Assembly (NCBI GenBank): GCA_029067085.1
Contig: JAIEFE010000015.1
Location: forward strand, 305,633 to 369,632
DNA from: Lachnospiraceae bacterium
GTDB taxonomy: Bacteria > Bacillota > Clostridia > Lachnospirales > Lachnospiraceae
Reading direction: 5' to 3'
Length of the DNA: 64,000 bases
The notes beneath the pieces are model-generated. The model made no database searches and had not been told where the DNA came from. It was given only the letters and a program-made list of their open reading frames with translations. A program made the translations under genes and the position numbers. Shown one piece after another: positions 33,635 through 40,864 of this stretch (position 1 is its first letter; every line of letters starts with the position of its first letter).

Positions 33635-34804
33635 CTAATCCACACCCCGTCTAATCACTTCCAGACACATTCTCCCGTTGTGATACGGGCACTTCCACGG
33701 CTCCACGATCGGTTCGCCGCTCACCGGCTCGCCCTCCTGATTCACATCATGGAACCACTCGGAGCCGGGCCGTTTATCGATCACATAGTCCCTGATAAAC
33801 TCCCACTCGGCTCTCGCCGCATCCAAATACTCCGCATGCTCCGGCGCAAGCTGCCAGCCGTTTAAAAAGCCGATCACGGTTTCCGCCTGCACCCACCAGA
33901 CGCGTGTTTCGTCCACCACGCCCCTCTCGCATTCATTGGCAAGCGAGCGGCCGTCAAATGCTGTCTTATATACTTGACCGGTTAAGTCAAGAATGATCGG
34001 CAGCATCTTTTCCTCGTACACCTTATCAGCAAGCACATCGGTTCCTCGTCGAATCAGCCAGGCCGTCTCGATATCGTGGCCGTAGGAATGCAGATCGATG
34101 ATGGAGTTCATCTCCCTGTCAAAGAAGACCTCCTGTCTGTGCAGGGCCGGATTGTAAATCTTATCCGCAATGGTATCAAGGATCCACATAAGCCGCTTTT
34201 TCACGGCTGCATCGCCGCTGACGCGGTACAGTTCCGTGTAGGCCTCAAACACATGAAGCAGCGTGTTCATGGTCTTGTCTGCGATCACACCATTCTCGGA
34301 AAGTTTGTCGTTCTCTATCTCCTGAAATTCTCTGTCGAAGGCTTCCTTGTAGCCGATCTCGTCCATACAGCGTTCCTCGATCATACGGAAAAGTTCCTTC
34401 GCAAGCTTCAGAGCACTCTCATCTTTCGAGGCATCATAATAGGAAGAAAGCGCATAGATGGAAAACGCCTGATTGTAGGTGTGCTTCGTCGTGTCCTCCG
34501 GTGTGCCGTCATATTGCACTGACCAGTAGACGCCGCCCTTCTCCTGATCCACGCAGTATTTCCGCATAAATTCATAGCCATGCCTGGCCTCCGCAAGCAG
34601 CGACTCATCTTTCAGCGTTATGTACGCATTTGCAAAAAACCAGGTGATCCGGCTGTTTAAAATACAGCCCTTCACCGCCTTCTCATCGACTTTTAAGTCA
34701 TGATCCATGTAACCGAAATAACCGCCGTATGTATCATCCCGAAGCTTCTTCCAAAACGGGATGATGCAGTCTGTCAAATGCTCTCTGATTTCTTCCACCA
34801 TCAT
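33635..34804 (-). CDS. Cellobiose/mannobiose 2-epimerase (AGE family)
   Basis: 389 residues, alpha-barrel of the N-acylglucosamine 2-epimerase superfamily. HTYNQAFSIYALSSYYDA, HSYGHDIETAWLI and RVWWVQAETVIGF are the conserved active-site segments of cellobiose 2-epimerases. The enzyme converts the reducing-end mannose of mannobiose to glucose, giving mannosyl-glucose for the next gene's phosphorylase. It is the first gene of the CE-GH130-GH130 operon, with a strong promoter and a TAAGTAAC operator element upstream. Confidence 0.92.
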   Translation of the reverse strand: MMVEEIREHLTDCIIPFWKKLRDDTYGGYFGYMDHDLKVDEKAVKGCILNSRITWFFANAYITLKDESLLAEARHGYEFMRKYCVDQEKGGVYWSVQYDGTPEDTTKHTYNQAFSIYALSSYYDASKDESALKLAKELFRMIEERCMDEIGYKEAFDREFQEIENDKLSENGVIADKTMNTLLHVFEAYTELYRVSGDAAVKKRLMWILDTIADKIYNPALHRQEVFFDREMNSIIDLHSYGHDIETAWLIRRGTDVLADKVYEEKMLPIILDLTGQVYKTAFDGRSLANECERGVVDETRVWWVQAETVIGFLNGWQLAPEHAEYLDAARAEWEFIRDYVIDKRPGSEWFHDVNQEGEPVSGEPIVEPWKCPYHNGRMCLEVIRRGVD

Positions 34805-34855
34805 CCTTTACCGCCTCTTTTCTTCCTTGTTGTCCATTTATTTTCCGCAGTTATG

Positions 34856-34902
34856 ATTTCACTCGTTCTTTAGCTTTGTTTAGCTTAAAAAACGAGTGAA
34901 AT
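34856..34902 (-). promoter_or_regulatory. 5'-UTR stem-loop of the epimerase operon with phased repeats
   Basis: Perfect 12-base arms ATTTCACTCGTT / AACGAGTGAAAT. The interior holds two TTTAGCTT units starting at 34869 and 34879, spaced 10 bp apart. No T-run, so probably not a terminator; it may stabilise mRNA or bind a regulator. Confidence 0.55.
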
Positions 34903-34921
34903 TTAAGTAACTTTGATTAAA
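34902..34921. promoter_or_regulatory. Operator-like element of the epimerase operon
   Basis: TTTAAGTAAC followed by TTTGATTAAA, directly downstream of the -10. Shares TAAGTAAC with the lacI and importer promoters. Confidence 0.5.
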
Positions 34922-34948
34922 TTATAAATCAAGCAAAGGTAATGTCAA
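34921..34948 (-). promoter_or_regulatory. Promoter of the epimerase-GH130 operon
   Basis: TTGACA (34943-34948), 16-bp spacer, TATAAT (34921-34926). Confidence 0.8.
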
Positions 34949-35013
34949 CTGGTAATCTGTAAAACCGTCATCTTGACTCAAATAAAATCTATTTTTTGTT
35001 CAACTTTACTATA

Positions 35014-35862
35014 TCAGCCCTTGACCGAGCCGGCCGTCATACCGCTGTATATCTGCTTCTGGAACAGGATAAATACGATCAACGCCGGCAAAAGCGAGAT
35101 GATAACGCCCGCACAGATCAGATTATACTTGCTTCCCAATGGTCCCACAAAGGTGTAAAGGCTGGTTGCCACCGTCGGCAAAAGCTTTTTATTCTGCAAA
35201 TACAGGTTCGCACAGTAATACTCGTTGTAAGTACCCACACCCTTTAGAATACACGCCGTAACGATAGCAGGTTTCAACAGGGGTAACAGAATCTTATAAT
35301 AGATCGTGAAATAAGAAGCTCCGTCAATGATCGCCGATTCATCCAGTGACACACTTATGTTCTCAAAAAACTGAATATAAATGTAGATGGCAATGACATC
35401 CGTGCCGCACATCATGATGATATAACCGTATAAAGTATTGATAAAATTCAGGTTGTCCATGATTCCGTAGACTGCAACTTGCATGGCAACGCCGGGAAGG
35501 AGCGTAGCAAAGAGAAACAGGTTTCTGATCAGTCCGTTGCCCGGAAACTGAAAACGATTCAGCACATAAGCCAAAGAGGTACCCACCAAAACAGAGACCA
35601 CCAGCACACTTATCAGAACGATGGTCGAGTTAATAAACGCACGACCCATATTCGCCTTTGCAAAAGCCTGTACAAAGTTGTCAAAATTAAGCCAGCTTGA
35701 GGGCGGCGTCATTACATTCGTATTTTGATACTCCTTCTCGCTCTTAAACGCCGTGATCACACAGGAAACCACCGGCAACACTGCCACAAAGGAAAAAAAC
35801 ACCAAAGATAAATACTTAATAACCACTACTGCCACATGTTCAACTTTCTGCAATCCATTCAT
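35014..35862 (-). CDS. Carbohydrate ABC transporter permease, MalG/CUT1 type
   Basis: 282 residues with six membrane helices. The EAA loop reads ESAIIDGASYFTIYYKILLPLLKPAI, the cytoplasmic contact with the ATPase. It directly abuts the preceding permease gene (TAA-ATG). With that permease and the lipoprotein it forms a CUT1 oligosaccharide importer. No ATPase gene lies in the locus; a shared MsiK/UgpC-type ATPase encoded elsewhere is the usual solution. Specificity for manno-oligosaccharides is inferred from the neighbours. Confidence 0.9.
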   Translation of the reverse strand: MNGLQKVEHVAVVVIKYLSLVFFSFVAVLPVVSCVITAFKSEKEYQNTNVMTPPSSWLNFDNFVQAFAKANMGRAFINSTIVLISVLVVSVLVGTSLAYVLNRFQFPGNGLIRNLFLFATLLPGVAMQVAVYGIMDNLNFINTLYGYIIMMCGTDVIAIYIYIQFFENISVSLDESAIIDGASYFTIYYKILLPLLKPAIVTACILKGVGTYNEYYCANLYLQNKKLLPTVATSLYTFVGPLGSKYNLICAGVIISLLPALIVFILFQKQIYSGMTAGSVKG

Positions 35863-36864
35863 TTATCTGCCCGCCTTTCTAGCCGCATATTTCGCAAGCT
35901 GTTTGTCGCGCCTCTTCGTGGCATTAAAATCCTCGTCCTCCGCATTTCGGAACGCATATTTAAAGAAAAGTTTCTGTAGGATCGTCGCAGCAAATATGAT
36001 CAACAAAAGCACTACCGCCATAGCGGATGCAAGCCCCACCTTCTGCTGCGTGTGGGCGATCTCATTCATAACCACAAAATACGTTCCCGTTCCGTTCGCA
36101 CCGCTGGTAATGACATAAGGCGGCTCAAAGGCACTCAAAGATCCGGTAATGGAAAGGATAACATTTAATGTCACAATGGTTTTAATACTCGGCAGAATAA
36201 TATAACGGAACTGTTGATATCGATTCGCCCCGTCCAGCATCGCCGCCTCATACAGCTCGGCATCCACAGACATGATCGCCCCGATAAAGAGCACCATATT
36301 CTGTCCAAAGTACCGCCACACACTGGTCCCCACAAGAGATATATTGTTGATCCTCTGGTCCTTCAACCAATAAGGGAGATTATCCAGCTGAAAACCACAC
36401 CACTGAAGCACCGTGTCAAACACAAAGCCTCTGGTATAGAAAAATTTAAAGATAAAACCGATCGCTATGCCGTTGATTAAGAACGGAAAAAACATAAAGC
36501 CCTTGAAGATATTGCCGCCCTTCACCTTAAAACTCAGTATCGTAGCCAAATACAAGGCCAGTACCAACTGTACGATCGAACCGCCCATATAGTAGAGACT
36601 CAGTTTCAAAGCGCCGAAGCAGTCCTTTCTGCTGAACACACTGGCATAATTTTTCCAACCCACAAAAGTCCTTTTCCCCACATACTTCATCTTATAAAAG
36701 CTGTAACCCACCATCTCCCCAAACGGAAGATAAGTAAAGGTAAACAGCAGAGCTAACGGAATGATCATAAATGCAATGATGATTATGACCTGCTGCCCTT
36801 TTCTGCTTTTCGCCCACTGCAGAAAACCTTTCCGGTTTCCCGCTGTATTCACCTGTGTCACCAT
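35863..36864 (-). CDS. Carbohydrate ABC transporter permease, MalF/CUT1 type
   Basis: 333 residues with six membrane helices after a basic N-terminus. The EAA loop is visible as YEAAMLDGANRYQQFRYIILPSIKTIV. The C-terminal tail is unusually charged (FRNAEDEDFNATKRRDKQL). The ATG at 36864 follows AGGAGG. Middle gene of the substrate-binding protein/permease/permease operon; a GC-rich hairpin separates it from the lipoprotein gene. Confidence 0.9.
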   Translation of the reverse strand: MVTQVNTAGNRKGFLQWAKSRKGQQVIIIIAFMIIPLALLFTFTYLPFGEMVGYSFYKMKYVGKRTFVGWKNYASVFSRKDCFGALKLSLYYMGGSIVQLVLALYLATILSFKVKGGNIFKGFMFFPFLINGIAIGFIFKFFYTRGFVFDTVLQWCGFQLDNLPYWLKDQRINNISLVGTSVWRYFGQNMVLFIGAIMSVDAELYEAAMLDGANRYQQFRYIILPSIKTIVTLNVILSITGSLSAFEPPYVITSGANGTGTYFVVMNEIAHTQQKVGLASAMAVVLLLIIFAATILQKLFFKYAFRNAEDEDFNATKRRDKQLAKYAARKAGR

Positions 36865-36885
36865 ACCCTTCCCTCCTGATATTTT

Positions 36886-36920
36886 GGGGCCGACACCGGA
36901 TCGATCCGTGTGTCAGCCCC
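36886..36920 (-). other. Intercistronic hairpin between binding protein and permease genes
   Basis: Minus-strand GGGGCTGACAC / GTGTCGGCCCC stem with an inner GGATCGATCC. No T-run; such stems usually protect the upstream mRNA and raise binding-protein output relative to the permeases. Confidence 0.6.
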
Positions 36921-36965
36921 GATTTACCGCTAAAGTGTTAAAAAGTCAGTTTTTCTGAAACTCTC

Positions 36966-38405
36966 TTAATAGAGAACCCCGATTCCGAGTTCCTCCTGCG
37001 CCGCATTCCAGGCTTCTGTCCAGTCCTCCATAATATCGTCAAAGGTCTCTGCTCCCGTAGCCGCCGCCTCAACGATTCTCTGCACCTTCGCATCACCGCC
37101 TGCATTGAAGGAAAGCTCAGACTCTGCATTCATCTCGTTCATTAGATCTTCTTCACCCTCTAAAGCTACCACATTGTTCACGATCGTAACACCATCGAAT
37201 ACGAAGGAAGTGTCAGCAGACTTGGAAATAGGGTATCCACCCTCCAGATCACACCAGCCGGATTCTTCAACCATCCACTTTACAAATATCATGGCCGCTG
37301 TCTTATTCTCCTCAGAAGCATTTACATTGATACCGTAACAATAGTCAGGTCCCGCCGTAGCGTACTGCTTGCCGTTTACTGTGATCGGGAAAGGCATGTA
37401 ACCGATATCATCAGGATGATCGCCTGCTGCCTTCATCTGTGCGATAGCCCAAGAACCGAGTACCATGGAACCAATCTCACCATTGTTGATCATGGGCTTA
37501 CAGCCCTCCCAGTCCGTGGTTGTGTAATCATCCTCGATCAGGCCCTTTTCTGTCGCATCGTATAAAATCTTATATAAAGCGTATGCACCCGTGCCATCTC
37601 CATTATCCTTGAAAGGCTCTGCCGTGTGCACAAATTTTTGGTTCAGCCATGTTTCATCACCGGTCGTAATAGCACCCAGGAAAGCATCCCACTGGCCACC
37701 CATGGTCCAGCCCGCCGCATAATTGGTATAAAGCGGGATTGCATCGGTATTGTCCTTGATTGCCTGCAGCGCTGCAATATACTCATCCGGAGTTGCAGGA
37801 AGCTTTGTAACGCCTGCATCAGCAAACACTTTCTTATTATAGAGCAGTCCCTGCGCATTGCCCATATAACCGATACCATAGCACATGTCACCGTTTTTCC
37901 ACTGATCGGCAAAATTGATATATTCGCTCATCTCAGATACCGTGCCGTAAGGGACAAAATATGTGGGAAGCTCCGCCGCATCTACTGCGGGAATAAACAT
38001 GATATCACCCCAGTCGCCGGAGGAAAGACGAAGCAAAGAATCCTCCTGATAATCCGTGATTCCTTCCGTCTCCACAGTAATATTGGGATATACTCCGTTA
38101 AATCTGGAGATCAGATCTGCCATAGTGCCATCCTCTTCACGGTCTGTCTTATGATGGATAAATTTAATTGTCGTGGTAAGATTCTGGTAATCTTCACCCA
38201 GTTTGATCGATGCATAGGTAACACCTGCCTCTGCTTCCGCCTCGTCAGCATCTGCCGCAGGTGCCGGAGCCTCCGCCCCATCATCTTCCTCAGATACTGC
38301 CGTAGGCGCAGGTGTTGTCCCTTCATTACTGCCGCCACCGCAGGCTGTCAGAGAGAAGGTCATAGCCGCTGCCAAAGTAAGCGCCAATACTCTTTTCAAT
38401 TTCAT
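36966..38405 (-). CDS. Extracellular sugar-binding lipoprotein (CUT1)
   Basis: 479 residues. The N-terminus has a lipoprotein signal peptide ending LTACGGG, so Cys22 is the lipidated residue. A disordered Ala/Glu/Pro-rich linker follows, then a two-lobed family-1 solute-binding fold (IMFIPAVDAAELPTYFVPYG, GYMGNAQGLLYNKKVF, MVLGSWAIAQMK). It captures oligosaccharides outside the cell for the two permeases. Beta-manno-oligosaccharide specificity is inferred from the operon's neighbours. AAGGAGG precedes the ATG at 38405. Confidence 0.9.
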   Translation of the reverse strand: MKLKRVLALTLAAAMTFSLTACGGGSNEGTTPAPTAVSEEDDGAEAPAPAADADEAEAEAGVTYASIKLGEDYQNLTTTIKFIHHKTDREEDGTMADLISRFNGVYPNITVETEGITDYQEDSLLRLSSGDWGDIMFIPAVDAAELPTYFVPYGTVSEMSEYINFADQWKNGDMCYGIGYMGNAQGLLYNKKVFADAGVTKLPATPDEYIAALQAIKDNTDAIPLYTNYAAGWTMGGQWDAFLGAITTGDETWLNQKFVHTAEPFKDNGDGTGAYALYKILYDATEKGLIEDDYTTTDWEGCKPMINNGEIGSMVLGSWAIAQMKAAGDHPDDIGYMPFPITVNGKQYATAGPDYCYGINVNASEENKTAAMIFVKWMVEESGWCDLEGGYPISKSADTSFVFDGVTIVNNVVALEGEEDLMNEMNAESELSFNAGGDAKVQRIVEAAATGAETFDDIMEDWTEAWNAAQEELGIGVLY

Positions 38406-38438
38406 AATTTCGTTATCCTCCTTTTTCGTTTGGTTTTC

Positions 38439-38480
38439 TAAGTAACCTTTTGCTAATTTATTAGCTTTATTTTAAGTATA
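38439..38480 (-). promoter_or_regulatory. Importer promoter region with TAAGTAAC and GCTAAT palindrome
   Basis: TATACT -10 (38475-38480) without a good -35, suggesting activator dependence. Downstream lie the perfect palindrome GCTAATTTATTAGC (38452-38465) and TAAGTAAC (38439-38446). The 38406-38722 stretch otherwise is AT-rich and holds no further gene. Confidence 0.5.
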
Positions 38481-38646
38481 CACATATTAATTTTTTAGTC
38501 ATTAACCATTTTTGTTTTTTATCCGTCATTTTTGTCCTTTTTGTTCTTTTTTCCTATTTTCACAATTTTCTATCTATTTTTTTGGTTGTTTTGGCAATAG
38601 ATAATTCGCTTTTATTCATTATAAACTAAATTTACAAAATATAATA

Positions 38647-38668
38647 AGCTAATATTTAGCTATTAATA
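38647..38668. promoter_or_regulatory. AGCTAA palindrome upstream of the AraC-type gene
   Basis: AGCTAA-TAT-TTAGCT (38647-38661) followed by TATTAATA, about 60 bases before the araC-type start. Related to GCTAAT...ATTAGC in front of the importer gene. Confidence 0.45.
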
Positions 38669-38722
38669 GTTTAACTATTTAATTTTTAAATTGATTTTGT
38701 ATGGCAAGAAAGGAGGATTCGC

Positions 38723-39628
38723 ATGGACTTCGCTGCACAGTATACGCAAACGCTCACCGTAAAATCGACCGTTCTGTCGGAGCATCTGCCATCACCCTCC
38801 TATTTTGCCGGCATTTTTTATGATCTTTTGGACAGTACATCAGAGCAACTTCCCACTGTATTGAGCGGTGGACGCATTGAAATCAATGATCCGCTTTCGC
38901 TCTTCTACCACCCTCTGGACTGCCGGATGCTTCTCTATATAGAAGAAGGAGGCGGTGTGCTGCAGCTGCAGAGTAAAGAATATCAGCTGCCTTCCGGGAC
39001 TCTGCTCTATCTGGACCGACGTTTCGCCTCTTTTATACTAAAGTCTCATTTGACACCCTGTCGCTTTATCACTTTTTCATTGACAGGAGAGATTTTTATC
39101 GTTTATGAATCTTTGGTTTCCTTTCAAACCATGATGACCACATCAGTTAACAAATCATCTGCTATCCTTAGAAGCCTGAAACAGCTTCTCGCCGGCAACA
39201 GTGGCGCGATTCTGAAAAATAAGCTGCTGGATGCCGCTCTGATCACTGATTTACTGACGGAACTCTTTGTAGATGTGTACGATCTGAAAAATCATTCTGA
39301 GAAATGCGCTCCCTATCTGATTGAGCTGAGACATTATCTGGACAATGCTTTCACGCAGTCCCTCAGACTTGAGGATCTGGAAAAGCGATTTCATATGAGT
39401 AAATATCGAATCTGTCGTGAGTACGCCGAAGCCTTCGGCCAGCCGCCGCTTCGCTACCTTAACCGAAAAAGACTTGAACATGCCGAAGCTCTTCTTCTCT
39501 CCACTCAAAAAAAGGTGCATGAGATTGCTCTGGAAACAGGCTACGAAAACACCGGCCACTTTATCAATCTATTTAAAAAGGAATACGGTCAGACACCCCA
39601 GGCATACAGAAAGGAGCATCAATCATGA
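38723..39628 (+). CDS. AraC-family transcriptional regulator
   Basis: 301 residues. The N-terminal ~190 residues form a cupin-like sensor domain; the C-terminal ~100 carry the two helix-turn-helix units of AraC (LRLEDLEKRFHMSKYRICREYAEAFGQPPLRYLNRKRLEHAEALL and VHEIALETGYENTGHFINLFKKEYGQTPQAYRKEHQ). AAGGAGG precedes the ATG at 38723. Divergent from the importer operon and convergent with lacI, so it likely activates manno-oligosaccharide uptake genes. Confidence 0.9.
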   Translation: MDFAAQYTQTLTVKSTVLSEHLPSPSYFAGIFYDLLDSTSEQLPTVLSGGRIEINDPLSLFYHPLDCRMLLYIEEGGGVLQLQSKEYQLPSGTLLYLDRRFASFILKSHLTPCRFITFSLTGEIFIVYESLVSFQTMMTTSVNKSSAILRSLKQLLAGNSGAILKNKLLDAALITDLLTELFVDVYDLKNHSEKCAPYLIELRHYLDNAFTQSLRLEDLEKRFHMSKYRICREYAEAFGQPPLRYLNRKRLEHAEALLLSTQKKVHEIALETGYENTGHFINLFKKEYGQTPQAYRKEHQS

Positions 39629-39636
39629 TGCTCCTT
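39611..39636. terminator. Shared hairpin over the araC-type and lacI-type stop codons
   Basis: Perfect 11-base arms AAGGAGCATCA / TGATGCTCCTT with a 4-base loop. Both stop codons lie within it. Probable bidirectional transcription end for convergent genes. Confidence 0.65.
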
Positions 39637-40650
39637 AACACTTTCCTTACAAATTATCCTGCCGCTCACAATGGTCTCTCCCTGCTTGTAGGGTTCTCCC
39701 GAAATCTTTCGAATGATGATCGCTATGGTCTGTCTGGCCATTTCCGGCATATCCACCTCATAGGTGGTGATTCGTACATCACAAAGCCCCGGTGGCTGAT
39801 AGTTATCATAGCCCACCACAGAGATATCTTCCGGCACCCGGTATCCCTCCTGCTCCAAGCGGTTCACCAGCATTGCCGCCGCCACATCATTGTTACAGAC
39901 AAAGGCTGTCGGCATCTGCTCCGGAAGTTTGTGCGTAAAATCTCCGTCCGATCGTCCCGTCTCCGGATCTCTGTCATCCAACACCCAGTCTTTTCTGACC
40001 TCCACACCGTGTTCGTAAAGAGCTCTCACATACCCAAAATACCGATCTGTGATGGAATCCGTAAAAAGGACGTTTCCCAGAAACCCGATCTCCCGATGTC
40101 CCATATCAAACAGATAGTTTGTCATCCGGTACATACCGAAATAGCTATTGGAAATCACCGCATCATAAGCACCGCTCTGATCCATAAAATCAAGCAAAAT
40201 TAAGGGGATGTCTATCTGTTCTGTCAGCTCTTCTATATATTTTTTACGCAGATTTCCGATGAGGATCAGACCATCTGTCTTCCTCTCCTGCAGGAGTTTT
40301 GGCATTACACATCGTTTTTCATCCTCCGCCCACAGCACCTCCAGCATCGTAAAACACCCCCGCTGTACAGCGGCAGTCGCAACTTCCTGATAGAGGTTCC
40401 AGTAGAAAGATTCATATTTATCCAGATAACGATCTGATACGATCACTCCAAAGGTATAACTCGCATTGGCTTCCGTCCGCTCTTTATATCTGTCGGAAGT
40501 TGACTTATACCCCATCTCCTCCGCCTTTTTTTTAATTTTGACACGAAGTTCCTCGCTGACACCCTTTTGATTTGACAGCGCTTTGGATACCGTCACCGTA
40601 CTGACGCCCATCACCTTCGCGATATCCGCCATTTTTACTGCTTTCGCCAT
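39619..40650 (-). CDS. LacI-family transcriptional regulator
   Basis: 343 residues. The N-terminal helix-turn-helix is VKMADIAKVMGVSTVTVSKALSNQKGVSEELRVKIKKKAEEMGY; the rest is a periplasmic-binding-protein-like sensor (FGVIVSDRYLDKYESF, IPLILLDFMDQSG, DISVVGYDNYQPPGL). AGAGGG precedes the ATG at 40650. It overlaps the convergent AraC-type gene by ten bases. Its own promoter carries a perfect TTTAAGTAA-C-TTACTTAAA palindrome, so it is probably autoregulated and represses the mannan operons. Confidence 0.92.
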   Translation of the reverse strand: MAKAVKMADIAKVMGVSTVTVSKALSNQKGVSEELRVKIKKKAEEMGYKSTSDRYKERTEANASYTFGVIVSDRYLDKYESFYWNLYQEVATAAVQRGCFTMLEVLWAEDEKRCVMPKLLQERKTDGLILIGNLRKKYIEELTEQIDIPLILLDFMDQSGAYDAVISNSYFGMYRMTNYLFDMGHREIGFLGNVLFTDSITDRYFGYVRALYEHGVEVRKDWVLDDRDPETGRSDGDFTHKLPEQMPTAFVCNNDVAAAMLVNRLEQEGYRVPEDISVVGYDNYQPPGLCDVRITTYEVDMPEMARQTIAIIIRKISGEPYKQGETIVSGRIICKESVKEHHD

Positions 40651-40700
40651 AGTATTCCCTCTTCTCGCTGCTTAGAAATCACACTTGCCGTCAATTTAAT

Positions 40701-40746
40701 TTTAAGTAACTTACTTAAATTATAAAGCAATTCCCGGTCTTGTCAA
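40701..40746 (-). promoter_or_regulatory. lacI-type promoter and operator
   Basis: TTGACA (40741-40746), 16-bp spacer, TATAAT (40719-40724), then the perfect odd palindrome TTTAAGTAA-C-TTACTTAAA (40701-40719) at the transcription start. Confidence 0.75.
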
Positions 40747-40806
40747 TCAATTCGAGCAAATTTATCCACATAGCAATTCTAACATATCTTATATAAAACT
40801 ATTCTA

Positions 40807-40839
40807 TTCGTACATGAAATGCCGTTTTCCGTGTACGAA
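40807..40839 (-). terminator. Hairpin downstream of the 40865-42640 ABC gene
   Basis: Eight-base arms TTCGTACA / TGTACGAA with a 17-base loop; the T-run is poor, so termination is uncertain. Confidence 0.4.
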
Positions 40840-40864
40840 CGAATCTGTCACAGCGCATCATGCT

